This document shows positions 42,426 to 51,421 of a DNA stretch of 64,000 bases, piece by piece; within the stretch, counting starts at the first letter, position 1; the number at the start of each line of letters is the position of its first letter. A model generated the notes under the pieces. The model ran no database searches and was not told the origin of the DNA. It was given only the letters and a program-made list of their open reading frames with translations. Source of the stretch: Actinocorallia longicatena (GTDB taxonomy: Bacteria; Actinomycetota; Actinomycetes; Streptosporangiales; Streptosporangiaceae). A program made the translations under genes and the position numbers. The DNA is taken from contig NZ_BAAAUV010000011.1 of assembly GCF_039534125.1 (NCBI RefSeq), forward strand, positions 62,001-126,000, in the 5' to 3' direction.

Positions 42426-43765
42426 TCTGGGAGATCGTCTTCACCCTCGGCTCGCTGCTCGGTGTGTTCCTGGCGAGCGTGTTCCTGGTCTATCTGGCCG
42501 GTCTGATCCGGGTCCACCGGCGCCCGCTCACCTATCTGCCGGGCGACCCCGGCCAGTTCGGGTGGCATCTCGCCGTGCCGTGCCGCGACGAGGAGGCCGT
42601 CATCGGCAGAACGGTCTCCGACCTGCGTGAGCTGTTCCCCCACGCCCATCTCTGGGTGATCGACGACGCCTCCGAGGACGCCACCGCGGCGATCGTCCAG
42701 AACCTGACCCGCGGCGACGAACGGCTCCATCTCGTCTCGCGCCGCCTGCCCGACGCCCGCACCGGCAAGGGCGACGCCCTGAACGCCGCGGTGGACGCCA
42801 TCACCGCCTTCGCCGGCGGCGACCCCGACCTCGAGATCGTCGGAGTGGTCGACGCGGACGGCCGGCTGGCCCCCGACGCCCTGGCCGTCTGCGCGGGCCC
42901 GGAGCTGTTCGGCGATCTGGCGGTCGGAGCCGTGCAGGTCGAGGTCCGCATGATCAACCGCCATGACCCGGCCCCGCGTCCCGGCGCGGGCCGCTTCCGC
43001 AACCTCCTGTCCCGCATCCTCATCCGGATGCAGGACCTGGAGTTCCGCGGGCCCATCGCCGCCCAGCAGGCCCGCCGCCGCGAGGTCGGGACGGTCGCCA
43101 TGGGCGGCAACGGCCAGTTCACCCGGCTGTCCGCGCTGCACGACCTCCAGGCCCGGCTGGGCCGGATCTGGGGCGGCAGCCTGGTCGAGGACTTCGAACT
43201 CGGCGCGTTCCTCCTGCTCGCCGGCTGGGAGACCGAGTTCACCCGCGACACCTATGTCGAGCAGGAGGCCCTGTGGAGCATGCGCCGGTGGATGGCGCAG
43301 CGCACCCGCTGGACCCAGGGCACCATGCAGTGCCTGAAACTGATGCCGAGCGTGTGGGCGTCCCCCCGGTTCGCCGACCGGGGGGTGCTGGAGATCTCCT
43401 ACTTCCTGCTCCAGCCGTGGCTGAACGTCATCGGCAGCCTGGTCTTCATCCCCCTGCCGATCATCTACACCGTGCTCGCGGTCACCGGGGTGATCGACGC
43501 CCCGCTGATCCTGATCCTGATGCCGTTCCTGTACGTCCTGCTGTCGTTCGCCCAGCACTGGGTGTGGGGGATCTTCTACCAGCGGGACGAGAAGGCGGGC
43601 GTGTGGCGGACGGCGGGCTGGAGCCTGGTGTTCATCGGCTACATCCACCTGGTGATCATCACCTCGTGGAAGGCGTTGATCCGGATGATCCGCGGTCAGG
43701 GCGGCTGGGCCAAGACCCGCCGCAACTCCGAGACCCTCACCGGCCCCGTCGCCAAGGAGGAGTAG
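42422..43765 (+). CDS. PgaC-like family 2 glycosyltransferase
   Basis: A 447-residue membrane glycosyltransferase. One N-terminal helix (FTLGSLLGVFLASVFLVYLAGLI) precedes the GT-A domain: LAVPCRDEEAVIGRTV, WVIDDASEDATAAI, VVDADGRLAPDAL (DxD), VAMGGNGQF, and WGGSLVEDFELGA (ED). QRTRWTQGTMQCL is the QxxRW processive-synthase motif. Four C-terminal helices follow. The TTG start overlaps the preceding stop (TTGA) and has GGAGAG ahead. Best reading: polymerises an N-acetylated hexosamine outside the cell. Confidence 0.88.
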   Translation: MIWEIVFTLGSLLGVFLASVFLVYLAGLIRVHRRPLTYLPGDPGQFGWHLAVPCRDEEAVIGRTVSDLRELFPHAHLWVIDDASEDATAAIVQNLTRGDERLHLVSRRLPDARTGKGDALNAAVDAITAFAGGDPDLEIVGVVDADGRLAPDALAVCAGPELFGDLAVGAVQVEVRMINRHDPAPRPGAGRFRNLLSRILIRMQDLEFRGPIAAQQARRREVGTVAMGGNGQFTRLSALHDLQARLGRIWGGSLVEDFELGAFLLLAGWETEFTRDTYVEQEALWSMRRWMAQRTRWTQGTMQCLKLMPSVWASPRFADRGVLEISYFLLQPWLNVIGSLVFIPLPIIYTVLAVTGVIDAPLILILMPFLYVLLSFAQHWVWGIFYQRDEKAGVWRTAGWSLVFIGYIHLVIITSWKALIRMIRGQGGWAKTRRNSETLTGPVAKEE

Positions 43766-43768
43766 AAG

Positions 43769-45001
43769 TCAGGAGACGCCGCCGTGCAGCGGGACGGCGG
43801 CGAGCAGCCGGACAGGCTCACGGACCCGGTCGTAGTGGCGGAAGGCGAGGACCTCCAGGGCCAGCCCGGCGGCGGTGACGGTCATCGGCACCAGCCCGGC
43901 GAAGGCCAGGAGGAGCAGGACGACGGCGGGGTTCACCCCGTCATGCCCGGTCAGGGCCAGGACTCCGCCGACGGCGGCCAGCCCGAGGTAGACGAACAGC
44001 AGCCGGTTCGCCCACGGCGCGAGGATCCTGAGCAGCCGCCAGGGGGTCTCGACCAGGCTGATGGGGCCGGGCACGGACCGGCGCCGGACGACGTGCGCGG
44101 AGCGTCCGAGAGGCACCCAGACGATGGGGTCCGGGACGATGGCGATCCGGTAGCCGTCGCCGCCCTTCAGCGAGCCGTGGATGCGCAGCGCCAGGTCGGG
44201 ACCGGCCCCGCCGAGCCCGGACAGCAGCTCACGCCGGTACACCGACAGTTCGGCCGGGAGATCCGTGGTCGCGTTCAGCCGGGATCGCGCCACACCGTTG
44301 ATCAGTCCGCGGCGCAGGAGGGCCAGCGCGCCCCTGCGGTCTTCCAGCCTCTCGGGGGCCCTCGCCTCGGTGACGCGTCCGGCCACGACCTTGGAGCCGT
44401 CGAGGGCCCGGGGGACCGAGGCGGCCGCGACGACCCGGCCGGGATCGTCGAGGAACGGCGCGACCATCGTCAGCAGCGCGCTGCCGTCCAGGACGGCCTC
44501 GATCCGGGTCAGGCAGACGAGCGGATGCCTGGCCGTGGCGATCCCGCAGTTCAGGGCGTCGGTGTCGTTCTTCGCGGTGGCGGCGACGAGGGTGAGGCCC
44601 CGCCCGGACCAGCAGCCCGTCACCCGGGCACTGGTCTTCAGCCCCGCGCCGATCCACAGCCGGGGGTTCAGCCCGAACCGCTCGACGATCGGGGCCAGGT
44701 CGGCCTCGGGGACGCCGTCGGCGACGACCACGACCTCGAGCCGCGGATACCGCAGCCCGAGCAGCGCACGGATCCGCTCCCCGGTGTCCGGCCCGATGTC
44801 CTGCACGGTCAGGATGATCGAGACGGCGGGGCTGAACGGATTGGCGAAGGCCTCCTCGTCGGCGTCCTCCCCGGCCCGCCTCCGGCGCAGCAGCGTGGCC
44901 GCGGCGATCAGGGTCAGTGCCAGCGCGCCCAGCGCGGCGACCAGGTAGTAGAGGACGAGCGCCCAGCCGAGGCCGTCGACCAGGGTGACGAACCAGTCCA
45001 T
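43769..45001 (-). CDS. second membrane glycosyltransferase (GT2-like)
   Basis: A 410-residue protein. Helix 1 is LVLYYLVAALGALALTLIAAATLL, then a GT-A-like domain (VSIILTVQDIGPDTG, LEVVVVADGVPEADL, WIGAGLKTSARVTGCW, CLTRIEAVLDGSALLTMV). A linker and C-terminal helices (RLLFVYLGLAAVGGVLALTGH, VVLLLLAFAGLVPMTVTAAGLAL) follow. The DxD is not canonical (TRIEAVLDG), so activity is uncertain. It overlaps the HEAT-repeat gene by one base (TGATG) and converges, three bases apart, on the PgaC-like gene. Confidence 0.82.
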   Translation of the reverse strand: MDWFVTLVDGLGWALVLYYLVAALGALALTLIAAATLLRRRRAGEDADEEAFANPFSPAVSIILTVQDIGPDTGERIRALLGLRYPRLEVVVVADGVPEADLAPIVERFGLNPRLWIGAGLKTSARVTGCWSGRGLTLVAATAKNDTDALNCGIATARHPLVCLTRIEAVLDGSALLTMVAPFLDDPGRVVAAASVPRALDGSKVVAGRVTEARAPERLEDRRGALALLRRGLINGVARSRLNATTDLPAELSVYRRELLSGLGGAGPDLALRIHGSLKGGDGYRIAIVPDPIVWVPLGRSAHVVRRRSVPGPISLVETPWRLLRILAPWANRLLFVYLGLAAVGGVLALTGHDGVNPAVVLLLLAFAGLVPMTVTAAGLALEVLAFRHYDRVREPVRLLAAVPLHGGVS

Positions 45002-45975
45002 CAGGATCCTTCCAGGCGGAGGAGGGCGTCGGCGGCGGCGCGCGCGTTCGCGGGGTCGGGGTCGTCCAGGGCCGCGCGCAGGGCCTCGGCGGTGGAACCC
45101 GCGCCCAGCTCGCCCAGGGCCTCGGCGGCGGCCCTCCTGACGGCCGGATCGTGATCGCCGAGGCGGGCGGAGATCGCGCCGGCCGAGGCGGGGGAGCCGA
45201 GACGGCCGAGCGCCCCGAGGATCGCCACCCGGACGTCCGCCTCCTCCTCCCGCTCCAGCCGCGACAGCAGCTCGCGCACGTCCCGGGGGCCACCGAGGAC
45301 CCCCAGGGCCGCGGCGCTCGTGCTGCGGGCGCGCGGCTGAGGGGACTCCAGTCCCGCACGGAGCTGGGGCGCGGCCGCGGGCCCGAGCCGGACCAGTGCC
45401 GCCGCGACCGGATCGGGACCCACCGGCCGGTGACCCGCCAGGGCTTTGAGCAGCGGCCGCGCCGAGCGGGGATCCCCGATCCGGCCGAGCGCCAGCGCCG
45501 CCGCCGCCCGGACCTCGGGATCGGCGTCGCGCAAAAGGAAGGTGAGCCTGTTGCGGCCCGGCTCCCAGCCCGCGGCCCCGAGAAGATGGGCGGCCCTGCG
45601 GCGCAGCAGCGGGCTCCACCCGCTCGTGGCGGCGAGCAGCCGCCGCATCTCGCCCCGCTGCTCCATGACCTCTGCCAGCCCCGCCTGGGCCGATCCCCGC
45701 GTCTTGTACAGCAGGGAGACGAGCTGAGGCCGGGCCGCCCGCCAGGTCCGCGGTCCGACGCGCCCGAGCTCGGCCAGCAGCTCCTCCTCGTCGTCGCCCT
45801 CGGCGGCCAGCCGCAGCAGCAGCGGGCGCACCCGTGCCGCCCGCTGCCAGCGCCGGCGTCCGCGCCGGTCCCGCAGCCAGTAGGCGGCGGGCACCAGCGC
45901 CACCGTCGCGAGCAGCAGCCCGAGGCAGACGGCCGCGACCGTCCAGGACACCCCCATGACCGGAACAGTCGACAT
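45001..45975 (-). CDS. membrane-anchored HEAT-repeat protein
   Basis: A 324-residue protein with one N-terminal helix (WTVAAVCLGLLLATVALVPAAYWL), then about six HEAT-type repeats. Clear ones are DPEVRAAAALALGRIGDPRSARPLLKAL, QPRARSTSAAALGVLGGPRDV, EADVRVAILGALGRLGSP, DPAVRRAAAEALGELGAG. HEAT solenoids bind partners; here the gene is translationally coupled to a glycosyltransferase, so it probably scaffolds the synthase at the membrane. The start is the first ATG; a second lies six codons on. Confidence 0.88.
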   Translation of the reverse strand: MSTVPVMGVSWTVAAVCLGLLLATVALVPAAYWLRDRRGRRRWQRAARVRPLLLRLAAEGDDEEELLAELGRVGPRTWRAARPQLVSLLYKTRGSAQAGLAEVMEQRGEMRRLLAATSGWSPLLRRRAAHLLGAAGWEPGRNRLTFLLRDADPEVRAAAALALGRIGDPRSARPLLKALAGHRPVGPDPVAAALVRLGPAAAPQLRAGLESPQPRARSTSAAALGVLGGPRDVRELLSRLEREEEADVRVAILGALGRLGSPASAGAISARLGDHDPAVRRAAAEALGELGAGSTAEALRAALDDPDPANARAAADALLRLEGS

Positions 45976-46137
45976 ATGAGGTCATTCGCCCGGACCCGCT
46001 CCGGGCAATCTCCCCCGAGTGCCAAACCTCCACCAACAGACACGCCGCCGTCGTCATCGAAGAGGAGCCGTCAGGCCGCCCGGCTCACAGGAGGCCGGTG
46101 CCGCGAGGTGATGGTCCTCGCCCTGCCCGCGTCCGTC

Positions 46138-46168
46138 CCCGGGGGCCACGCTGGGCGCGGCCCCCGGG
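46138..46168 (-). terminator. terminator of the DUF11 gene
   Basis: Ten-base perfect arms CCCGGGGGCC/GGCCCCCGGG around an 11-base loop, immediately beyond the stop of the minus-strand gene. Confidence 0.65.
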
Positions 46169-46176
46169 CGCGAGCG

Positions 46177-48525
46177 TCAGGCGGATTCCGCCGGGCGGCA
46201 GGAGAGCCGGGCCGCGGCTGAGGAGGTAGTGGCGCGGCAGCGGCCGTAGCCGACCTTGGCCTTGGATTTGGCGGCCTTGTGGGTGTGCGGGCCGACGGTG
46301 CCTCCGTCGGGGGTGTCCCCGTCGACGTAGGCGCTGTTGATGATCTTGCCGCGCTTCACGTCCTTCTGGGTGGTGGTGTAGGTGCCCGCGCAGGTGAGCT
46401 TCCGGCCCGGAGCGAGGCCGCGCTTGGCCTTCTTCGGGCAGCGGATCGTGATGTTGCCGCTGGTGGGAATGTCATGGATCTTGACGTTCTTCAGGGTCAC
46501 GTTGCCGGTGTTGGTCGCGGTGAGCGTGAAGCTGATCTTCTGGCCGGCGGCGGTGAACGTGGCGGGCTCGGCGCGCTTGACGAGCTTGACCGACGGGTCC
46601 GGCTTCACGATCACATTGGTGGGTGACGGCGGTGAGATGTCGGGAAGGCCACGCGGCGTCTGCCCGGACGCCGCCGCGGTGTTGGTGACCCCTCCAGCGT
46701 CCACGTCGGCCTGGGTGAGCTTGTAGGTGGCGTGGCAGGTCACCGTCTCACCCGGGTCGAGCGGGTTGATGGCGGGCGGGCAGATCACCTTGGGCGGCGT
46801 GCCGGTGCCGCTGAACGGCTTGTCCTCGATCTCCACCCCGAGGAGCGGCTCCGCGCCGGTGTTGGTGACCACGAAGGTGTAGGTGATGCGGTCGCCCGCT
46901 TCCAGGACCGCGGGACCGGCGGGCTTCGCCGTCTTGACGATCTTCAGGCTGGGACGGCCCGGTGTGACGACCTTGCTGGAGCAGTCCGGATCGCACTGGG
47001 GATCGACGACGTCCTCCGGCCTGGTTGCGGTCGCCGTGTTGGGCAGGTCTCCCACCGTGCCGTCGGCGGGAACTCCGGTGATCGTGTAGGTGACCTTGCC
47101 GCCGGCCGGGATCGTCGCGCTGTCGTTCAGGTCCCCGCTGCCGGAGGCCGTGCAGGTCGCCCCGCCGCTGCCCGCGCACGTCCAGGTGACGTTTTCCAGC
47201 GGGACGTCGTCGACGACCTGAACGCCGGTCGCGGTGCTCGGTCCGGCGTTGGAGACGATCACGGTGTAGTTGAGCGGCTTGCCCGGCTGGTAGTTCTTGG
47301 GCGAGAAGCCCTTGGCGATCTTCAGGTCGACCTGCGGCTTCACCACCAGATCGGACGGCTGCGGCGGGTTGAGGCCCTTCTCGTCGGTGTTGTCGGGCCC
47401 GTTGGTGTAGGTGCCGATCGGGGCCTTCACATCGACGCTGACCGTGCAGGAGGTGTCGCCGTTCTTCAGGTCGCCCGTCACCGTCACCGTCCCGGTGCCG
47501 GCGACCGCGGTGACCTTGCCATTGGCGCAGGTCGTCGACGCGTTGGACGGGGACGCCACCTTCATGCCGGACGGCAGGGTGTCGGTGAACGACCAGCCCG
47601 CCTTGCCCGCCAGCTCGCTCGTGTTGGTGACGGTGAACGTCAGGGTCGAGGTCTGGGCCTCGCCGATCTCGGCGGGGGAGAAGGACTTGTCCAGCGTCGG
47701 CGTGGAGTCGACGATCTCGATGTCGTCCAGGGCTCCGTCGTTGCCGTTGCCGGTCGGCTGCTTGTTCCTGACCCGCAGGCCGAGCGTGGAGCCCGGGTAC
47801 AGCACCGCGTTGGGCGTCACGAACTCTCCGGCGTGGACCGTGACGGTGCCGCCGCGCGGGTCGGGGACGGTGTAGTCCTGGCCCGCCGCGGTGCACACGT
47901 TGATCGAGCCGCCGATGGGGAGCTCGGTCGGCCCGTTGACGGCGATGAACTGCAGCAGCGGCGGCGCGGCGATCGCGCAGTTCACCGCACCGGCGGTCAC
48001 CTTCGCCGACAGGTAGCGGTTGCCACCGGCCGGGATGGGGATCGGGTTCGCGGTCTGGAACTGGATCTCCTCGCCCGCCGGCGGGCTGCCCTCGGTGTAC
48101 TCGGCGAGGGCGCTGTTGGTGTTCGGCGGCGTGGTGCCGTTGACCTGCCCCATCGCGTACACCAGCGACCGCAGCCGGGAGTGCGGCTCGGCCTGGGGCT
48201 GGATCACCGTGCAGTCCGCCGGGTTGGCGGTGTTGTCGTAGTTGAGGATGAACCCGTTGCAGTTCGGCGCGCTCACCCAGAACGGATCACCCGAATAGGT
48301 CTGCCCGCTGATCCCGGTGTAGGCGGTCAGCGCCTGCTCGGCCGCGGGGTTCGCCCGGTTCTCGAAGTCCTCGGTGAACAGCACCGACGGATCCTGAGGG
48401 ACACCCGGCACCCTGGCGGCGGACCGGTCCGACGCCGCCGCCGTCAGACCCGGCAGGGCGACGAGGCCCGAGGCCGCCAGCAGCAGGCACACAGTGGAAT
48501 GTCTCACTCCAGCCTTCATGGTCAT
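46177..48525 (-). CDS. secreted surface protein with DUF11 repeats
   Basis: A 782-residue exported protein. A signal peptide (TVCLLLAASGLVALPGLTAAA) precedes a unique N-terminal domain of about 240 residues. At least four DUF11-type Ig-like repeats then follow, each opening like LDKSFSPAEIGE, LKIAKGFSPKNYQPGKPLNYTVIVSNAGPS, LKIVKTAKPAGPAVLEAGDRITYTFVVTNTG, and VKLVKRAEPATFTAAGQKISFTLTATNTGN (in parts). There is no LPXTG-like anchor; the C-terminus is basic and Ala/Ser-rich with two Cys. It is probably cell-surface or released. No ribosome site decides between two ATGs. Confidence 0.9.
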   Translation of the reverse strand: MTMKAGVRHSTVCLLLAASGLVALPGLTAAASDRSAARVPGVPQDPSVLFTEDFENRANPAAEQALTAYTGISGQTYSGDPFWVSAPNCNGFILNYDNTANPADCTVIQPQAEPHSRLRSLVYAMGQVNGTTPPNTNSALAEYTEGSPPAGEEIQFQTANPIPIPAGGNRYLSAKVTAGAVNCAIAAPPLLQFIAVNGPTELPIGGSINVCTAAGQDYTVPDPRGGTVTVHAGEFVTPNAVLYPGSTLGLRVRNKQPTGNGNDGALDDIEIVDSTPTLDKSFSPAEIGEAQTSTLTFTVTNTSELAGKAGWSFTDTLPSGMKVASPSNASTTCANGKVTAVAGTGTVTVTGDLKNGDTSCTVSVDVKAPIGTYTNGPDNTDEKGLNPPQPSDLVVKPQVDLKIAKGFSPKNYQPGKPLNYTVIVSNAGPSTATGVQVVDDVPLENVTWTCAGSGGATCTASGSGDLNDSATIPAGGKVTYTITGVPADGTVGDLPNTATATRPEDVVDPQCDPDCSSKVVTPGRPSLKIVKTAKPAGPAVLEAGDRITYTFVVTNTGAEPLLGVEIEDKPFSGTGTPPKVICPPAINPLDPGETVTCHATYKLTQADVDAGGVTNTAAASGQTPRGLPDISPPSPTNVIVKPDPSVKLVKRAEPATFTAAGQKISFTLTATNTGNVTLKNVKIHDIPTSGNITIRCPKKAKRGLAPGRKLTCAGTYTTTQKDVKRGKIINSAYVDGDTPDGGTVGPHTHKAAKSKAKVGYGRCRATTSSAAARLSCRPAESA

Positions 48526-48600
48526 GAAGAGAGCGTTTTACATCCGGCGGCCGGCCCCGGGATCGACCGCGCCGAAAAATGATCAAAACCGTCCCAAGTT

Positions 48601-48620
48601 TCCGCCGGCCGTCCGGCGGA
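48601..48620 (-). terminator. terminator hairpin downstream of the Cys-rich membrane gene
   Basis: TCCGCCGG and its complement CCGGCGGA around CCGT, followed on the minus strand by a T-rich stretch (GGTTTTGATCATTTTT). Confidence 0.65.
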
Positions 48621-48625
48621 CCGGT

Positions 48626-49441
48626 TCAGGTCGCCGGCTCTTCGGGGTAGCGGCAGCCGTAGCGGTCGCCGTCCGGGTCGAGCCGGAACGCCCTCGCCTC
48701 GCTTCTGCGGAGCGTTCCCTGGCAGACGGCGTCACGGTCGATCTTCTCCCGGCATTTCCAGGCGTTCTTCGCGTCGGCCGTCTTGTCCTTGGTGGGATCG
48801 ATGTAGTACTCGGAACGGTTGTCGGCCGGGGTTATCGCCTTCTTGCAGTACTCGCCCATGTTGCCGATGTCGCCGACGTTCCGCTTTCCGTCATAGCAGT
48901 TGGCCGTCTGGGCGTCGGTGGGTTCCGCCAGCCGGGCCGCGAGCCGCCCTTCTTTCGGATGCGCGTTCTCGCAGGCTCTGTCCAGTGAAACGGGAAGCAG
49001 GCAATAGTCGCCTCCGACGTATTTGTAGCCGGCGCGTTCGCAGTACTGCTGCTGGCTCAGCCCGTCCTTGGAGACGACCCATCGGGGCTCGCCGCCGGCG
49101 GGGTTCACCTGGAGGTTCCCGATGACGAGGGCGAGCGTCGCGAAGAACAGCGCTGCCATGCCGATCTTCCGCATCCGTTCCCGGGAGACCCCCCGGAACG
49201 GGCGGCGGGGAATCGCCGCCGCGATCCTGTCCAGGAATCCGGCGATGATCGTGGTGACGCCGAAGGTGACGGTGAACAGGGTGACGGCCGCGAGAAAGGC
49301 CAGCCATTCCTCGAAGTCGTGCGGCGGGAAGACCTGCGGGACCAGGGCTTCGCCCGCGACCGTGCACAGGCTGACGAAAGCCGCCAGCAGGCCCGCGAGA
49401 ACATAGTGGCGGATCTTGATTTCACGCTCACTGCCGGGCAT
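48626..49441 (-). CDS. membrane protein with Cys-rich extracellular domain
   Basis: A 271-residue protein of unrecognised family. Three helices (HYVLAGLLAAFVSLCTVAGEAL, WLAFLAAVTLFTVTFGVTTIIAGFL, GMAALFFATLALVIGNLQV) precede an external domain of about 140 residues with several Cys (QQYCERAGYKYVGGDYCLL, DRACENAH, ANCYDGKRN, GEYCKKA, AWKCREKI, AVCQGTL). Its end, LDPDGDRYGCRYPEEP, resembles the Excalibur calcium-binding motif. The start ATG has AAGGGGAAA ahead. It lies divergent from the modA remnant. Confidence 0.75.
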   Translation of the reverse strand: MPGSEREIKIRHYVLAGLLAAFVSLCTVAGEALVPQVFPPHDFEEWLAFLAAVTLFTVTFGVTTIIAGFLDRIAAAIPRRPFRGVSRERMRKIGMAALFFATLALVIGNLQVNPAGGEPRWVVSKDGLSQQQYCERAGYKYVGGDYCLLPVSLDRACENAHPKEGRLAARLAEPTDAQTANCYDGKRNVGDIGNMGEYCKKAITPADNRSEYYIDPTKDKTADAKNAWKCREKIDRDAVCQGTLRRSEARAFRLDPDGDRYGCRYPEEPAT

Positions 49442-49585
49442 GTCGAATTTCCCCTTGACGTCACAAAGTCCCCCAAGCCGTTTTAGCAGGAAATGAAGAT
49501 CCTTTTCGGGCAAGGACCTTTCTGGTCCTGATTCCGGAGCCGAGGTCGGCAGGCCCGTCGGAGGCGATGGTCAAAGGTCTGCTGA

Positions 49586-49906
49586 TCGCGCATCAGCGCC
49601 GCTTCGCTGACGGGCCCGTTCACCGAGCTCGGCAAGAAGTTCGAGGCGGCCCACGCCGGAGTGAAGGTCGTGTCCAACTTCGGGTCCAGCGCCACGCTCG
49701 CCCAGCAGATCACCCGGGGCGCACCCGTGGACGTCTTCGCCTCCGCGAGCCCGGCCACGATGAAGACCGTCACCGACGCCGCCGCCCTGGTGTACAAGCC
49801 CTGCTCCTCGACGCGGCCGCCCGCTGAGCCCGTCCCTCGCGACAAGTTTCCGATCTGTTCCGAACCTTTTCGGACTATGGCGTGTCAAAGGGTGAAAATC
49901 CTTTGA
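49586..49906 (+). pseudogene. remnant of molybdate-binding protein gene modA
   Basis: In one frame from 49586 the translation reads AASLTGPFTELGKKFEAAH, then VKVVSNFGSSATLAQQITRGAPVDVFASASPATM (given in parts), which is the N-terminal quarter of ModA (SLTGPFTELG, NFGSSATLAQQI, GAPVDVFASA). Homology stops near VTDAAAL; the rest is unrelated sequence. There is no signal peptide, start region or C-terminus, and no modBC. It is a fragment of a deleted molybdate transporter. Confidence 0.8.
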
Positions 49907-49919
49907 TAGAGGAGGCGGC

Positions 49920-51185
49920 GTGCGTCGATCTCTCGTGCTCGTGATGGCGGCAGGGCTCATGGTCTCCGTGGTGCCCGGCCAGATGGCCGAGGCGGCGCCG
50001 AGGAAACCGGCCAAGCGCTGGGACTTCAACGGGGACGGCCGCGCCGATCTCGTCGTCGGCGCCCCCTCGGTGAAGGTCGGCGGGACGAGGGGCGCGGGCG
50101 GGGTCTACGTCTACAGGGGCACCGGGAAACCGGTCCTGATCACGCGGGCGACCCCGGGCGTCCCGGGCGGTCCCGGGTTCACGCAGGAGTTCGGGAAGAG
50201 CTTCGTCAGCCACGACTTCAACGGCGACGGCTACGCCGACCTGGCCGTCACCTTCGGGAACGGCAGCGGGGGCAGCGCCGAGGGGATCGTCCTGCTGTTC
50301 GGCTCGAAGAAGGGCCTGACCGGCAAGGGCAGCCGGGTCCTGCCCGGCACCCTGGCCATGGCCGCCGGCGACTTCGACCACGACGGCAGGGGCGACCTCG
50401 CCGTCTACGCGAAGTCCGGCAGCGCCGTCACCCTCTACTCCAAGGGCCTCACCTCGACCCGTGAGCTCCGGACCGGCAAGCGCGGCTTCGGCTACGCCCT
50501 CGCGGCCGGCGACGTCTCCGGCGACGGCGTCGACGACCTGATCGCGGCCACCCCCGACATCTGGACGGGTGAGGACGGCGGCTCGGACGGCGGCCCGCCG
50601 CGCATCCAGCACGCCCAGCTCACGGTCTTCTCCGGCACGAGGATCTGGCACAAGACCATCGGCGACGGCAGCATCCGGCACATCGCGGCGGCCGACCTGA
50701 CCGGCGACGGAAAGGCCGAGGTCGTCTACAACGGCTACTTCGCCAACACCTTCGTCCAGATCAGCAAGGGCGGGCGCTTCGCCCCCAAGCCGGTCGTCAT
50801 CAAGCGCACCGGCACCGACCTCACCCTCGGCGACGCGACCGGTGACGGACGCGCCGACCTCGCACTCGGCTACCTCCCTGTCAACACCGACCGCGGCGGC
50901 CGCGTCTACTTCTACCCCGGCACGAAGAAGGGCGTCGGCAAGGCCCGCGTCATCCGCCGTCCCGGCCAGCCCCGCTCCGACGCCTTCGGCCGCTCCGTCC
51001 ACCTGATCAACATCACCGGCGACCGCCGCGCCGATCTCGTCATCGGCCTCCCCCGCGACCGCAAGGGCAACGGCTCCGTCCTCGTCCTCCCCGCCGCCAA
51101 GCCCACGTCCTCCCGCTTCCTCCACCCCACCGCCTCCGGCTTCGCCCTCTACGGCGAGAGCGTCTCCGGCCACCTCCCCGTCTAG
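49920..51185 (+). CDS. secreted FG-GAP/VCBS-repeat protein
   Basis: A 421-residue exported propeller protein. Signal peptide MRRSLVLVMAAGLMVSVVPG-QMAEAA is followed by repeats of DFNGDGRADLVVGAP, DFNGDGYADLAVT, DFDHDGRGDLAVY, DVSGDGVDDLIAATP, DLTGDGKAEVVYN, DATGDGRADLALGYL and NITGDRRADLVIGLP. These are calcium-binding D-x-[ND]-G-D-G loops of FG-GAP beta-propellers, an integrin-alpha-like fold often used in adhesion or by secreted enzymes. Start GTG with GATAGAGGAGG ahead. Its TAG stop lies within the CTAG target of a mobile element. Confidence 0.92.
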   Translation: MRRSLVLVMAAGLMVSVVPGQMAEAAPRKPAKRWDFNGDGRADLVVGAPSVKVGGTRGAGGVYVYRGTGKPVLITRATPGVPGGPGFTQEFGKSFVSHDFNGDGYADLAVTFGNGSGGSAEGIVLLFGSKKGLTGKGSRVLPGTLAMAAGDFDHDGRGDLAVYAKSGSAVTLYSKGLTSTRELRTGKRGFGYALAAGDVSGDGVDDLIAATPDIWTGEDGGSDGGPPRIQHAQLTVFSGTRIWHKTIGDGSIRHIAAADLTGDGKAEVVYNGYFANTFVQISKGGRFAPKPVVIKRTGTDLTLGDATGDGRADLALGYLPVNTDRGGRVYFYPGTKKGVGKARVIRRPGQPRSDAFGRSVHLINITGDRRADLVIGLPRDRKGNGSVLVLPAAKPTSSRFLHPTASGFALYGESVSGHLPV

Positions 51186-51349
51186 GGTCTGTTTCAAAGT
51201 CAACTGCCCTACTGCGCGGCGTCCAGGCACGCACCTCGCGAGGTTGTCGTCGGTCGCCGACCCAACCAGGTCGACTCCCTCCTCCGCCCCCGCGAGGCAC
51301 GCACCTGGACGCCGCTCGCCACGGGCGCCGACTTTGAAACAGCCCCTAG
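51182..51349. mobile_element. MITE-like element with CTAG target duplication
   Basis: A 160-base non-coding unit with 16-base terminal inverted repeats (GGTCTGTTTCAAAGTC and GACTTTGAAACAGCCC, one mismatch) flanked by CTAG on both sides. Inner inverted repeats GCGGCGTCCAGG (51216) and CCTGGACGCCGC (51304) and CACGCACCT-type repeats add symmetry. The ends and the CTAG (YTAR) duplication suggest mobilisation by an IS5-type transposase in trans. The left CTAG supplies the stop of the FG-GAP gene. Confidence 0.75.
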
Positions 51350-51421
51350 CCCACCTGCGGCTCAGGCGAAACCCCCGTGCTGGCCGAAGGGGCGTGAAAC
51401 GGGATCTGTACCTTGATCCCC

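Noticed and set aside
44229..46043. Other long ORFs opposite or overlapping the glycosyltransferase genes
   Set aside because: They are Arg/Pro/Gly-rich frame shadows typical of high-GC DNA.
43769..46057. Single large ORF covering glycosyltransferase and HEAT regions
   Set aside because: It changes frame relative to the HEAT gene; two separate genes overlapping by TGATG explain both protein families.
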